Shown here: piece after piece, positions 8,758 to 18,033 of the stretch
Position numbering within the stretch: position 1 is the stretch's first letter
Layout of the letters: each line of letters begins with the position of its first letter
From: Texcoconibacillus texcoconensis
GTDB lineage: Bacteria; Bacillota; Bacilli; Bacillales; Salisediminibacteriaceae
Direction of reading: 5' to 3'
Assembly: GCF_014202575.1 (NCBI RefSeq)
Contig: NZ_JACHHB010000003.1
Location: 140,103 to 204,102 of the forward strand
Length of the DNA: 64,000 nucleotides
Notes under the pieces: generated by a model
Told to the model about the DNA's origin: nothing
Databases searched by the model: none
What the model saw: the letters and a program-made list of their open reading frames with translations, nothing else
Position numbers and translations under genes: made by a program

Positions 8758-9528
8758 TTATTCATCTTCATGGGCAGGATCAGAAATCACAATGACAACG
8801 CGGCGATTTTTTTGCATGTTCTCTTCACTTGTATTTGGTGCAACAGGTTGTGTTTCGCCATAACCAATAGCTGAAAAGCGATTTAAATCTACGTCAGCAT
8901 GTTCATCAATAAAGCGGATGACACTACTCGATCTTGCACCTGATAATTCCCAATTAGAAGGGTAACGATAGTTTTGAATAGGACGACCATCCGTATGCCC
9001 TTCGACTTTCACGTCATTTGGAATCGTTTCTAATAGCGTCCCTACTTTTTCTAAAAAGGGTTCTGCTGCAGGCAAAATTTCTGCTTCAGCGGTATTAAAC
9101 AATGTTTGTTCTTGAAGGACAAGAACGACGCCACGTTCATCCCTTGTTGCTGATATATTTTCATGCAAATTATGCGTTTCTAAATAATCATTGACTTCAG
9201 CAAGAAGATCATCCAATTCGTCTTCCCCTTCTTCAATCACTTCTTCGTCAATAAACTGTTCGAAAGGATCTACCTCTTCTTCGAATGGATCATCTTTAAT
9301 ATCTCGATCTTCTGCTGGATTTTCAAATGGAACGATAGACGGATAATCATCGAAAATGGCGCGATTTTGAAACGACTCAGCGATCGCATTAAATCTTTTT
9401 GCATCAATAACAGACATTGAAAATAGTAAGATAAAGAAAACGAGAATTAACATCATCATATCAGAAAACGTCTGCATCCATTTCGGCGACCCTTTCTCTT
9501 CTCGCTTTTGTTTCCTACGCTCTAACAT
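8758..9528 (-). CDS. motS: MotS, flagellar stator peptidoglycan-binding subunit (sodium type)
   Basis: MotB-type stator subunit that anchors the MotPS ion channel to peptidoglycan. One membrane helix follows a basic tail, with the ion-binding aspartate in FSDMMMLILVFFILLFSMS (near residue 26 of the chosen start). The C-terminal OmpA/MotB domain includes VEGHTDGRPI and NRRVVIVI. An acidic linker (about 75-115) joins them. I chose ATG 9528 (256 residues) because GGAGG lies 9 nt upstream; the longer reading from 9588 has no such site. It overlaps motP by 14 bp. The sodium call rests on family resemblance and the conserved motPS-ccpA linkage. Confidence 0.9.
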   Translation of the reverse strand: MLERRKQKREEKGSPKWMQTFSDMMMLILVFFILLFSMSVIDAKRFNAIAESFQNRAIFDDYPSIVPFENPAEDRDIKDDPFEEEVDPFEQFIDEEVIEEGEDELDDLLAEVNDYLETHNLHENISATRDERGVVLVLQEQTLFNTAEAEILPAAEPFLEKVGTLLETIPNDVKVEGHTDGRPIQNYRYPSNWELSGARSSSVIRFIDEHADVDLNRFSAIGYGETQPVAPNTSEENMQKNRRVVIVISDPAHEDE

Positions 9529-10327
9529 CTTCAGACGCCTCCACTTCCTCGTCATCTTGATCTTTAGCGTGGTTTGGTAAAAAGGCACTTAGTTTCTCTT
9601 CTAATATTTTCGGGTTTTGACCTGATTGAACACCGATAACTCCCTCAACGACAATCTGCTTAACAAACACTTCCTCTTCCGTTCTCATCGATAGCTTATT
9701 TGCCATCGGAATGAAAACAAGGTTCGCTAATAGCGTTCCATACAATGTTGTTAAAAGAGCAATCGCCATGTTTGGGCCTAGTGTTTCTGGGTCATTTAAG
9801 CTCTGTAACATGAGGACAAGTCCAACAAGTGTACCGATCATTCCCCATGCTGGTGCATATTCTCCTGCTTTTTCAAAGATTGAGCGCCCTTTACGATGAC
9901 GTTCTTCCATCGCCACAACTTCAGCCATCATAATATCTTTAATGACATCAGGCTCAATCCCATCAACCGCCAAAAGAACACCTTTTCTTATAAATGGATC
10001 TTCTACTTCTTCCATCCCTACTTCCAAAGCAAGTAACCCTTCCCGCCGTGCTTTCGTTGAAAGTTCAACAAACGTGTTAATGAGGTCTTCGAGATCATGA
10101 TCATCCGATTTGAATGTTTCTTTCAATACTTTCGGAAGTAACTTTAATTCTTGTAATGAAAAGTTGATAAGTATTGCAGCTGCAAGCCCTCCAAATACAA
10201 TAAGTATCGATGACCATTGCACAAAAAATTGGACATTGCCTGCCCCTGCATTCGAATAAATCGCAAAGAATACCATCGTTAAACCGACGAATATTCCAAC
10301 CGGTGTCAAATAATCTAGTTTCTTCAT
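9515..10327 (-). CDS. motP: MotP, flagellar stator ion-channel subunit
   Basis: MotA-family membrane protein, partner of MotS in the rotor-driving stator. Four membrane segments are seen: about residues 9-27, 32-53, 150-171 and 178-203 of the 270-residue form. The large cytoplasmic loop between the second and third carries charged residues used for torque. Start ATG 10327 (MKKLDYLTPVG) follows AGGGAG; the upstream reading from 10345 lacks a site. The gene lies 53 bp after ccpA on the same strand, as in B. subtilis ccpA-motPS, so ccpA transcripts may read into it. Confidence 0.92.
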   Translation of the reverse strand: MKKLDYLTPVGIFVGLTMVFFAIYSNAGAGNVQFFVQWSSILIVFGGLAAAILINFSLQELKLLPKVLKETFKSDDHDLEDLINTFVELSTKARREGLLALEVGMEEVEDPFIRKGVLLAVDGIEPDVIKDIMMAEVVAMEERHRKGRSIFEKAGEYAPAWGMIGTLVGLVLMLQSLNDPETLGPNMAIALLTTLYGTLLANLVFIPMANKLSMRTEEEVFVKQIVVEGVIGVQSGQNPKILEEKLSAFLPNHAKDQDDEEVEASEDVRA

Positions 10328-10379
10328 AATCCTCTCCCTAGCCACGTCTTGTTCTATTTTCTCTCTCTCAATTCACGCT

Positions 10380-11393
10380 TTAGTTAACTGACTCACCTTT
10401 TGTTGATTGGCGGTCTTCAATTCGGTGCGGTAAAACGACGACATCTTCATCTACATTTTCACCGTTCATCAATTTGGTTAACAAACGCATTGAAACAGCA
10501 CCAATATCATACATTGGTTGTACGACTGATGTGAGCGTTGGACGTACCATCATCGCTAAACGTGTGTTATCAAATCCGATGACCTCAAAATCTTCTGGCA
10601 CACGATAACCACGATCTTGAGCACCGTGGATAACACCTAAAGCCATTTCATCCGTTGAGGAAAACACAGCCGTAGGCTTATCTTCAAGAGATGTTAATGA
10701 TTCCATAGCTTCGATTCCTGAATCATATGTATAGTCACCAATGACGACATAATCTTCATTAAAGGAAATGCCATGTTCTTCTAGAGCACGTTTGTAGCCT
10801 GCGTATTTTTGATATCCGTTAACTGGATCTTCGAGCGTTCCTGTTAACATCGCAATTTTATTGTGTCCTTGATCAATAAAAGATTTGACAGCGTCGTAAG
10901 ACGCTTGTTCATAATTTATATTTACAGAAGGTAATTTTCTTTCTTGATCAAGTGTTGCAGACATTACAACCGGAACTGGAGACTTTTCAAATGCTTCGAC
11001 ATGATCATCAGTAATTTCGCCTCCCATAAACACAATCCCATCTACTTGCTTTTCTAACATTGTGTTAATGAGATGAATTTCCTTTTCTTTGTTTTGATCA
11101 GAATTTGACAAAATCATGTTGTATTTATACATTGTTGCAATATCTTCAATCCCTCGTGCTAATTCTGAGAAAAAGATACTCGAAATATCAGGAATAATAA
11201 CGCCTACCGTCGTTGTACGTTTACTTGCTAAGCCTCTAGCAACCGCGTTTGGCCGATATCCTAAACGTTCAATAGCTTCTAAAACGCGCTTTCTTGTTGT
11301 TGGTTTAACATTAGGGTTTCCGTTTACAACCCTTGAAACTGTCGCCATTGACACCCCAGCTTCTCGTGCTACATCGTAAATCGTTATATTCAT
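10380..11393 (-). CDS. ccpA: Catabolite control protein A
   Basis: LacI-family regulator that binds cre sites with HPr-Ser46-P and controls carbon catabolite repression and activation. The 337 residues start with the LacI helix-turn-helix ([20 protein letters not shown]) and hinge helix ([16 protein letters not shown]), followed by a periplasmic-binding-protein-like core with [20 protein letters not shown]. Length fits CcpA (about 334). CAAGGAGG precedes the ATG. It lies between aroA and motPS, as in B. subtilis. It would be expected to affect acuABC and pckA in this window, although I saw no convincing cre box near them. Confidence 0.96.
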   Translation of the reverse strand: MNITIYDVAREAGVSMATVSRVVNGNPNVKPTTRKRVLEAIERLGYRPNAVARGLASKRTTTVGVIIPDISSIFFSELARGIEDIATMYKYNMILSNSDQNKEKEIHLINTMLEKQVDGIVFMGGEITDDHVEAFEKSPVPVVMSATLDQERKLPSVNINYEQASYDAVKSFIDQGHNKIAMLTGTLEDPVNGYQKYAGYKRALEEHGISFNEDYVVIGDYTYDSGIEAMESLTSLEDKPTAVFSSTDEMALGVIHGAQDRGYRVPEDFEVIGFDNTRLAMMVRPTLTSVVQPMYDIGAVSMRLLTKLMNGENVDEDVVVLPHRIEDRQSTKGESVN

Positions 11394-11439
11394 TTTTATT
11401 TCCTCCTTGATATTTTTACCATTTTATGGCTTTCATACT

Positions 11440-11467
11440 TTCATAATGTATTGTCATGATACGACAA
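11440..11467 (-). promoter_or_regulatory. Possible sigma-A promoter for ccpA
   Basis: TTGTCG (11467-11462) and TATGAA (11445-11440) on the minus strand are 16 bp apart, about 45 bp upstream of the ccpA start. Each box matches four of six positions, so this is tentative. The rest of 11468-11750 is AT-rich and shows no gene I can support. Confidence 0.45.
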
Positions 11468-11749
11468 TTTCAGCAGGGGCGCAATCTCAATAATAATATC
11501 GACAAAATTTGCACCCGTTTTCAGTTTTCTTCAAAATTTTTTATAGAAAATTCCTTATTATTTCAATTGTATTGAAGAAATGTTTAAGTTGGTGACTAGG
11601 AAGAGGTTATGATTTCTTGTTATCGTAGTTTCATTGGATCCATTTCATCATTCATATTTCACCATTCATATAATGACTCATATGGCACCTCTGTATTAGC
11701 TTGGCACTTTGTGAAAAGAAGTATACGTTTTCGTGAATTTTTTTCCTTT

Positions 11750-11813
11750 AAAACAACAAGAAAACGCCGAACCTACGCTTATCAGCCAATGCGATAAGCT
11801 TAAAGGTTCGACG
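11750..11813 (-). terminator. Terminator of aroA
   Basis: A long hairpin, 11765-11813, pairs CGCCGAACCT and CTTATC with GATAAG and AGGTTCGACG with small bulges. On the minus strand it is followed by TTTTCTTGTTGTTTT. Confidence 0.8.
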
Positions 11814-11831
11814 TTTAGAAGAAAGACCGCA

Positions 11832-12917
11832 TTAAACGCGTACATCTTGTAAATAACCGGACGTTCTTAAAGCCTCCATAAATTCATTAAATTGTGGAAT
11901 ATCCATTTGTTGAGCTGAATCGGAGAGGGCTACTGCAGGGTCTGGGTGAACTTCCGTCATCACACCGTCAGCGCCAATGGCAAGCGCAGCTTTTGCTGCT
12001 GGCAATAGTAAGTCCCGTCGTCCTGTTGAATGCGTCACATCCACCCATACTGGTAGATGTGTTTCTTGTTTTAAGATTGGCACAGCTGAAATATCTAACG
12101 TGTTTCTAGTTGCTTTTTCATAAGTACGAATACCACGTTCACATAGCATGACTTGATCATTTCCTTTTGCTAACACGTACTCAGCTGCATTCATGAACTC
12201 TTGAATTGTTGCCGACAATCCTCGTTTCAATAGGACTGGCGTCTTAATATCTCCGGCTGCTTTTAATAATTCAAAGTTTTGCATATTTCGGGCACCAATT
12301 TGGACAACATCAAGGTATTCAACCGCTTTTTCTAAATCGGCTGGATTGACAATTTCACTAATAACCGTTAAATCATGACGATCGGCAACACGTCGTAAAA
12401 TTTCCAACCCTTCGATTCCGAGACCTTGGAAATCATAAGGAGATGTTCTTGGCTTAAAGGCTCCTCCTCGTAAAAATGGAATGCCTTGTTCTTTAATCGC
12501 TTTGGCTACTGCATCCACTTGTTCTTCATTTTCAACAGAACAAGGACCAGCAATAAGTTGTTGTGTACCATTTCCAACAGGAACATTGTTAAGGTCGATA
12601 ATCGTATTATCTGGATGTTTCTTACGTGATACGAGCAACGCTTTACTGTGATCATCTTCTTGCAATTCTAGACTTGCTTTAAATATTTCTTTGAAAATAT
12701 GTTGAAGAGTAGATGTTTCAAAAGGGCCAGCATTATTTTCAGAAATTGTATCAAGCATATCCCGTTCACGAACAGGATCAAAACGATTTGACCCTTGTGC
12801 ACTCTTTACTTTACCAATCTCTTGTGCAACCCTAGCTCGTTCATTAATAAGATCTAATAACTGCAAATTAACATCATCTAATTGTTTTCTTAATTCCTCT
12901 AGCTGCTCGTTTGCCAT
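11832..12917 (-). CDS. aroA: Bifunctional chorismate mutase / 3-deoxy-7-phosphoheptulonate synthase
   Basis: First enzyme of the shikimate pathway, condensing phosphoenolpyruvate and erythrose 4-phosphate; the fused N-terminal AroQ-type chorismate mutase also serves as the feedback sensor for chorismate/prephenate in Bacillus. Residues 1-90 are the helical mutase domain ([19 protein letters not shown]). From about residue 110 the DAHP synthase barrel has [23 protein letters not shown] and the lysine/metal motifs HSTGRR and MTEVHPDP. The 361 residues match B. subtilis AroA (AroG type), not E. coli EPSP synthase, which shares the name. GGGGAGGAG precedes the start. Confidence 0.96.
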   Translation of the reverse strand: MANEQLEELRKQLDDVNLQLLDLINERARVAQEIGKVKSAQGSNRFDPVRERDMLDTISENNAGPFETSTLQHIFKEIFKASLELQEDDHSKALLVSRKKHPDNTIIDLNNVPVGNGTQQLIAGPCSVENEEQVDAVAKAIKEQGIPFLRGGAFKPRTSPYDFQGLGIEGLEILRRVADRHDLTVISEIVNPADLEKAVEYLDVVQIGARNMQNFELLKAAGDIKTPVLLKRGLSATIQEFMNAAEYVLAKGNDQVMLCERGIRTYEKATRNTLDISAVPILKQETHLPVWVDVTHSTGRRDLLLPAAKAALAIGADGVMTEVHPDPAVALSDSAQQMDIPQFNEFMEALRTSGYLQDVRV

Positions 12918-12973
12918 AAACCAAAACTCCTCCCCTTCATCTTTTATGCTATGTTCTAAATTAATTAGAGACT

Positions 12974-13002
12974 ATTATAACTGATTGGCAATTATCTGTC
13001 AC
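12974..13002 (-). promoter_or_regulatory. Sigma-A promoter for aroA
   Basis: GTGACA (13002-12997), 17 bp, then a perfect TATAAT (12979-12974) on the minus strand, about 57 bp upstream of the aroA start. Confidence 0.75.
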
Positions 13003-13090
13003 GTAATTTTTCTTTAATCATTAAACGCTTTTAAGCATTAAAGTGACGTAACCATTTTTCTCCCCCTCTTCTGTATCTCATTGAATCATG

Positions 13091-13096
13091 TATAAT
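13091..13096 (+). promoter_or_regulatory. Possible -10 element for the FtsA-like gene
   Basis: TATAAT lies 74 bp before the ATG at 13170, in the divergent region with aroA. No clear -35 is found 16-18 bp upstream, so this is tentative. Confidence 0.4.
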
Positions 13097-13169
13097 AAGG
13101 GCAGAGACAACATCATATTCCATAATCCGACAAATGCCATTGAGTTTGAAGTAAAGTAGAGGTGGACAT

Positions 13170-15332
13170 ATGAACGAAAAAAACTACGAGCCTATTTTTG
13201 CACTTGATATCGGAACACGCTCCGTCGTAGGACTTTTATTACATAAACAGTCTGACGGATACAAAGTCATCGATATTAAGCAACGTGAGCACCGCGAGCG
13301 TTCCATGTTAGACGGACAAATTCATAATGTCATTGCCGTTAGCAAAATTATTAGCGAAATTAAAATGACATTAGAGGAAAAACACGGACCACTAACATCT
13401 GTTTGTGTTGCTGCTGCGGGCCGGTCACTTAGAACTGAGCGTGCTGAAATGACTGTCGACATCGAAGGAAAACCGCTGTTTCAGCAGAGCGACATTTTGC
13501 ATTTAGAATTGAGCGCAGTCCAGAATGCTCAATATGCACTTGCACAACAAGCAGAAAATGAAAACCAACCTCTCAATGATCATTGTGTTGGTTATTCTGT
13601 ATTAAATTATAAGCTGGACGGCGAAGTGATCGGAAGTTTAGTTGACCAAAACGGAAAGCAAGCATCCGTTGAAGTGATTGCAACCTTTTTGCCAAAAGTC
13701 GTCGTCGAGTCATTGTTAGCGGCCCTTCATCGTGCTGAGTTAAGACTTGAAGCTTTAACATTAGAGCCTATCGCGGCGATTAATGTATTAATTCCACCAT
13801 CTATGAGGCGATTGAATGTTGCGTTAGTTGATATTGGGGCTGGTACTTCAGATATCGCTATTACAAATGAAGGGACAGTCACGGCTTATGGAATGGTGCC
13901 CGTTGCAGGTGACGAAATTACAGACGCGATTAGTGAAGAGTTTTTGCTCGATTTTCCTGATGCCGAGTATGTAAAAAGAACCGTTTCAGAACAAGAAGAA
14001 GTAACAATGATGGACATTTTAGGTTTTGAAACGACTTATCATCAATCTGAAATCATTGAAAAAATAGATCACGCAATTGAAAAGTTGGCGGAAGCGATTA
14101 AAGACGAAATATTGTCTCTGAATCAACAGGCACCTAAAGCTGTTATGCTTGTCGGAGGCGGAAGTATGACATCTGGGTTAACCGAAAAACTAACTGAAAA
14201 ACTTTCACTACCGACAAATCGTGTCGCCATTCGTGGCATTGATGCGATCCAATCATTAGCAAGTGATCACGAACTAAACCCGACACCTGAGTTAGTCACA
14301 CCAATCGGGATTGCTATCGCTGCGAAAGAATCGCCTGTCGAATATTTAAGTATTGAAGTCAATAACCAAACGGTTCGACTATTTGATATGAAACAATTGA
14401 CCGTTGGAGATGGGTTACTAGCTGCCGGTATAGAGATTTCAAAACTTTATGGGAAGCCGGGGATGGCAAAAATTGTCGAAGTTGACGGTCGAATTGTCTC
14501 ATTACCTGGGAAATACGGACAATCACCAGTTTTAACGAAGAACGGACAAAATACAACTTTAGATTCTTCTCTAGAAGATGGGGATGTGATTTTTGTCGAA
14601 CGCGGATCCGAGGGACATGATGCTGAAGCTACTGTTAAGGATATCATTGGATCTCTCCCAAATCTGACTGTGACATACAATGATCGACCTGTGACAATAG
14701 AGGGGAAAATATTCATCAATGATGCCCCTGTCTCATTAACAACGACCGTTAACGACCGTGACATCATAACGACCCAAGTTGCTTCGACTGCCGGCGAGGT
14801 CGTTAAAGAGATCGAACCAGGCTCACCATTGGATGAAGGGTTTATCCGTATCACCATCAATGGCTCTGAAAAGCGTATGCAAACCGATGATGTGTTACTA
14901 GAAAAAAATCATCGTTCAGTAAGTGCTCGAACGCCCGTTCAAGATGGTGATCACATTCATTATAAGCGAGCATCTTCACCTATACTTGTGGCACATATGC
15001 TCAAAGAGTTGGAAAGACCACTCACCTTTACAATCGATGTTTCTTTTAACGGTGACCGAGTTAAGTTAACGAAAACGTTAATTAAAGTTTACCGACATGG
15101 AGAGATATTAAATGAGCATACGGAATTACAAGACGGAGATGAACTAACTATCAATGAGCAAGATGTCAATCAAGGGACGTTTATTTTTCAAGACTTATTT
15201 AACTACGTTGATGTCGATACCTCTCCTAAACGTAATCAGAAACCTGTCCTTTTACAGAATGGAGAAAGCACTTCCTTTTCTGCCCCTATTCAACATGGGG
15301 ACGAATTGGAGATACAATGGCTCCCGATTTGA
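13170..15332 (+). CDS. FtsA-like actin-fold ATPase with repeated C-terminal half
   Basis: Residues 1-385 are an FtsA/actin-fold ATPase: phosphate-1 motif ALDIGTRSVVG (11-21), phosphate-2 motif VDIGAGTSDIAI (220-231) and adenosine motif VMLVGGGSMTSG (325-336). Residues 390-720 are unlike cell-division FtsA (about 420-440 residues) and contain about five units of roughly 60 residues, each ending in a DGD-like turn: LEDGDVI 468, VNDRDII 527, VQDGDHI 590, LQDGDEL 653, IQHGDEL 707. This turn resembles the last strand of beta-grasp (ThiS/MoaD-like) folds. The amphipathic membrane helix of true FtsA is not seen at the C-terminus. AGAGGTGG precedes the start. It stands alone between aroA and ytxJ. 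I infer a cytoplasmic actin-like protein, function unknown. Confidence 0.85.
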   Translation: MNEKNYEPIFALDIGTRSVVGLLLHKQSDGYKVIDIKQREHRERSMLDGQIHNVIAVSKIISEIKMTLEEKHGPLTSVCVAAAGRSLRTERAEMTVDIEGKPLFQQSDILHLELSAVQNAQYALAQQAENENQPLNDHCVGYSVLNYKLDGEVIGSLVDQNGKQASVEVIATFLPKVVVESLLAALHRAELRLEALTLEPIAAINVLIPPSMRRLNVALVDIGAGTSDIAITNEGTVTAYGMVPVAGDEITDAISEEFLLDFPDAEYVKRTVSEQEEVTMMDILGFETTYHQSEIIEKIDHAIEKLAEAIKDEILSLNQQAPKAVMLVGGGSMTSGLTEKLTEKLSLPTNRVAIRGIDAIQSLASDHELNPTPELVTPIGIAIAAKESPVEYLSIEVNNQTVRLFDMKQLTVGDGLLAAGIEISKLYGKPGMAKIVEVDGRIVSLPGKYGQSPVLTKNGQNTTLDSSLEDGDVIFVERGSEGHDAEATVKDIIGSLPNLTVTYNDRPVTIEGKIFINDAPVSLTTTVNDRDIITTQVASTAGEVVKEIEPGSPLDEGFIRITINGSEKRMQTDDVLLEKNHRSVSARTPVQDGDHIHYKRASSPILVAHMLKELERPLTFTIDVSFNGDRVKLTKTLIKVYRHGEILNEHTELQDGDELTINEQDVNQGTFIFQDLFNYVDVDTSPKRNQKPVLLQNGESTSFSAPIQHGDELEIQWLPI

Positions 15333-15354
15333 TTTAAAACAACATTTTAACCGT

Positions 15355-15398
15355 AAAAGGACTCTAGAAGGTTGACTTATCCTTCTAGAGTCCTTTTT
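15355..15398. terminator. Bidirectional terminator between FtsA-like gene and ytxJ
   Basis: AAAAGGACTCTAGAAGG (15355-15371) pairs with CCTTCTAGAGTCCTTTT (15381-15397); loop of 9 nt, A and T tracts on each side. Confidence 0.9.
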
Positions 15399-15409
15399 GA
15401 AGTATCTTG

Positions 15410-15742
15410 CTATTGAGATGAAACAGCATCACTAAGCGCACTCGTCGTGATGTTAAAATGAGAATCGTGCCACACAGCGCGATCATTTACAATAAGAAGC
15501 ACCTGTGGTGACTGGTGTTTAACGCTATAATACTCAGCGATTGCATTGGATAAAGGTCTCGCTTCCTGAACATTCAAATAATAAGTCGGCACATTAGCAT
15601 GGTTATTGGCAAATGTTTCGTAAGCTTTGAATGCTTCATCACTAATCGGACATGTCGTGCTGTTTTTAAACAAGAAAAACGTTTCCTGCTTCTCTTTTAC
15701 TTCCTTCCAATCGTTTTCGTTTTCGAGCACCTTTAACTCCAT
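15410..15742 (-). CDS. ytxJ: Bacilliredoxin-type monothiol protein YtxJ (BrxC)
   Basis: Thioredoxin-fold protein of 110 residues with the single active cysteine motif TCPIS (about residues 31-35), the mark of the YtxJ/BrxC family, thought to take bacillithiol off oxidised proteins. It is last in a ytxG-ytxH-ytxJ operon, 15 bp after ytxH; in B. subtilis this operon is a general stress operon (sigma-B and sigma-H). GAGGG precedes the ATG. Presence implies the cell uses bacillithiol, as expected for Bacillaceae. Confidence 0.93.
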   Translation of the reverse strand: MELKVLENENDWKEVKEKQETFFLFKNSTTCPISDEAFKAYETFANNHANVPTYYLNVQEARPLSNAIAEYYSVKHQSPQVLLIVNDRAVWHDSHFNITTSALSDAVSSQ

Positions 15743-15757
15743 GTCTTTTCCCTCACT

Positions 15758-16231
15758 TTACTTTTCCTCTTCTTGTTGTTCAGCAGATTCTTGAACTTCC
15801 TTAGCGAGTTTCTCAACGGAACGCTGTAAATCTTCAACCTCTTTCTTTACTGAAGCTGCGAGTTCTTCGCCGACACCCTGTAAATCTGATGTTAAATCTT
15901 CAGCTGAGTCTGTTAATTCATCTACATCCCTCTTGACAGAACTGCTTAATTCTTTCACTTTATCAACAAGGTTTGTCGATTGAGTAGATACAGTTTTCGC
16001 CCATTCACTTGTATTTTCACGTGCAGATTGGGCGAATTGGTTTCCTTTTTCAACAGCTGTCGTTTTCAAATCCGATGTCTTATCCCTTGCTACTTTCGCC
16101 CCTTCATTTAAATCTCCTCTTAATTCTTTTCCTGATTTCGGTGCCAACAACAAAGCAGTCGATGCACCAATAATCCCTCCAACAAGCGTTCCAATTAACA
16201 AATCCTTTGAATTCATGTTCTTATCACTCAT
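15758..16231 (-). CDS. ytxH: YtxH-domain general stress protein
   Basis: A 157-residue protein with the short N-terminal YtxH motif: a glycine-rich membrane segment LLIGTLVGGIIGASTALLLAPKSGKELR at about residues 11-38, described here by position because it is longer than a short motif. A long, charged, helical region rich in K, E, S and T follows and is predicted to be LEA-like or coiled. Its molecular role is unknown. The start codon follows the ytxG stop directly (TAAATG), with GGAGGGG inside ytxG, so the two are translationally coupled. Confidence 0.9.
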   Translation of the reverse strand: MSDKNMNSKDLLIGTLVGGIIGASTALLLAPKSGKELRGDLNEGAKVARDKTSDLKTTAVEKGNQFAQSARENTSEWAKTVSTQSTNLVDKVKELSSSVKRDVDELTDSAEDLTSDLQGVGEELAASVKKEVEDLQRSVEKLAKEVQESAEQQEEEK

Positions 16232-16684
16232 TTACGACCCCTCCTTAGATTGATGATGATCGCTAGTCACTGCTTCTTTTTTAGCTTTCCATTTGCTCCA
16301 CAAGTCAATCATAACATGTCCCCATTGGACAGCTTGTGCGGTATTGTCAGCTTGTTCTTCAGCTTTCACCGATACTCGCTCAGACACATATCTAACAGAC
16401 TGGTTAACTCGTTGCAAGGAGTCTCCCAACTCCCTTACCGACGTAAACACCGTATCAAGCGATTCAGATTTTGTCTGAATATCATCCGCTAAACGGTTCG
16501 TTTTATGTAAAAGCTCTTCCGATTCCTTTGTAATCCCGTCCATCTGTTTTTCCAAACTTTCAACAGTACTTGCGACATTTGTCAACGTTTTTTCTAAGGA
16601 TTTAAGCGTTCGAATTAAGTAAACGACAAGAAAGGCAAAAGCAATCGCAATGATTGCGATACTTATGTAAAGTAACCAACTCAT
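16232..16684 (-). CDS. ytxG: DUF948 membrane-anchored stress protein YtxG
   Basis: One N-terminal membrane helix (about residues 3-25, ISIAIIAIAFAFLVVYLI) is followed by a coiled-coil region (LKSLEKTLTNVASTVESLE and onward) typical of DUF948. The function is unknown; the family is general-stress induced in B. subtilis. I chose ATG 16684 (150 residues) because the upstream GTG at 16696 lies inside the GGAGG binding site. It is first in the ytxGHJ operon. Confidence 0.88.
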   Translation of the reverse strand: MSWLLYISIAIIAIAFAFLVVYLIRTLKSLEKTLTNVASTVESLEKQMDGITKESEELLHKTNRLADDIQTKSESLDTVFTSVRELGDSLQRVNQSVRYVSERVSVKAEEQADNTAQAVQWGHVMIDLWSKWKAKKEAVTSDHHQSKEGS

Positions 16685-16715
16685 ATTATTATTCACCTCC
16701 CACTTTCAGTATGAC

Positions 16716-16741
16716 ATTCCCGTTTTTCAAAAGGTGCAAAC
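16716..16741 (-). promoter_or_regulatory. Candidate sigma-B promoter for ytxGHJ
   Basis: On the minus strand GTTTGC (16741-16736), 14 bp, then GGGAAT (16721-16716), close to the sigma-B consensus GTTTAA-N14-GGGTAT. It lies about 32 bp before ytxG, whose B. subtilis counterpart is sigma-B controlled. Confidence 0.55.
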
Positions 16742-16812
16742 ATAAACAACTACATACGTTTCCTATATTTCGTTATCATCCGGCATAACCCTTCCCGAGA
16801 AAAAAATTTTCT

Positions 16813-16841
16813 GTGACGTGGCCTCATTTGTTCGTTATGAT
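16813..16841 (+). promoter_or_regulatory. Sigma-A promoter for the aminopeptidase gene
   Basis: GTGACG (16813-16818), 17 bp, TATGAT (16836-16841), 44 bp before the ATG at 16886. Match is four and five of six. Confidence 0.55.
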
Positions 16842-16885
16842 AGAATATGTACCATTAAATAAAGTTTATAAAAGGAGGCAATTCT

Positions 16886-18001
16886 ATGCGTGATCAACGG
16901 CTGCAAACGTTAGCCAAAAACCTGATTACTTATTCTATTGATTTGCAAAAAGGAGAAAAGCTACTTATTGAAAATTTTGGTGTCCAAAAAGAGCTTGTTA
17001 AAGCACTTGTAGAAGAAGCTTATTCAGTAGGTGGTCTTCCTCTTGTATCATTAAAAGAACCAGAAATTAATCGGACGATCTTAAAAGATGCTACAGAAGA
17101 ACAGCAACAGTTAACAGCTGAGTTGGAATCATATGCTATGGCACAAATGGATGCTTACATCGGCCTTCGTGCGGGTGATAATATATCTGAACTTTCTGAT
17201 GTTCCTGCAGAAAAACTGAGCCTCCATTCAAAGACAGTTGGAACGAAAGTCCATCGTGAAATCCGCGTACCTAACACGAAATGGTGTGTACTCCGTTATC
17301 CAAGTTCATCGATGGCACAATTAGCAAATATGAGTACAGAGGGTTTTGAAGACTTCTATTTTAACGTATGTAACCTTGACTACAGTAAAATGGAACAAGC
17401 GATGGATGCACTTGTCGATTTGATGAATCAAACGGACAAAGTTCAAATCAAAGGGCCAGGTACAGATTTAACATTTTCCATACAAGGAATCCCTGCTGTA
17501 AAGTGTGCAGGTAGACTCAATATCCCTGATGGTGAAGTATATACTGCACCAGTCCGTGATTCAATTAACGGCCACATCACATATAACACTTCTTCACCAT
17601 ATCAAGGGTTTACATATGAAAACATATCTTTCACCTTCGAAAACGGAAAAATCATCGATGCTTCTGCCAATGATAACGAACGGATCAACAATGTCCTCGA
17701 TACAGATGAAGGTGCTCGTTATATTGGGGAATTTGCAATTGGTGTCAATCCTTATATCCTCCATCCAATGCAAGACATTTTATTTGATGAGAAAATCGAC
17801 GGCAGTTTTCATTTTACCCCCGGACAATGTTATGACGACGCACCAAACGGAAATCAATCAGCCGTTCATTGGGATATTGTTAATATTCAGCGTCCAGAAT
17901 ATGGTGGAGGAGAAATCTATTTTGATGATGTGCTTATCCGAAAAGATGGTCGTTTCGTCATAGACGATTTAAGTGATTTAAACCCTGAACATTTAAAGTA
18001 A
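16886..18001 (+). CDS. M29-family metalloaminopeptidase
   Basis: Removes N-terminal residues from peptides in the cytoplasm using two metal ions. The 371 residues are a little shorter than AmpS (about 410). Family metal ligands are visible: Glu in NIPDGEVYTAP (near 215), Glu in EGARYIGEFAIG (near 282), His in DGSFHF (near 308), and His/Asp in SAVHWDIV (near 333). AAAGGAGG precedes the start. It stands alone between ytxG (divergent) and murC (convergent). AmpS and related M29 enzymes cannot be told apart here, so no symbol is given. Confidence 0.9.
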   Translation: MRDQRLQTLAKNLITYSIDLQKGEKLLIENFGVQKELVKALVEEAYSVGGLPLVSLKEPEINRTILKDATEEQQQLTAELESYAMAQMDAYIGLRAGDNISELSDVPAEKLSLHSKTVGTKVHREIRVPNTKWCVLRYPSSSMAQLANMSTEGFEDFYFNVCNLDYSKMEQAMDALVDLMNQTDKVQIKGPGTDLTFSIQGIPAVKCAGRLNIPDGEVYTAPVRDSINGHITYNTSSPYQGFTYENISFTFENGKIIDASANDNERINNVLDTDEGARYIGEFAIGVNPYILHPMQDILFDEKIDGSFHFTPGQCYDDAPNGNQSAVHWDIVNIQRPEYGGGEIYFDDVLIRKDGRFVIDDLSDLNPEHLK

Positions 18002-18033
18002 GTTTGTTTATAATCGATAATATAAAAAACTTT

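Noticed and set aside
11609-11797. 62-codon ORF between ccpA and aroA
   Set aside because: It runs into the aroA terminator; although a GGAAGAGG lies in front, the product is low-complexity and not like a known protein.
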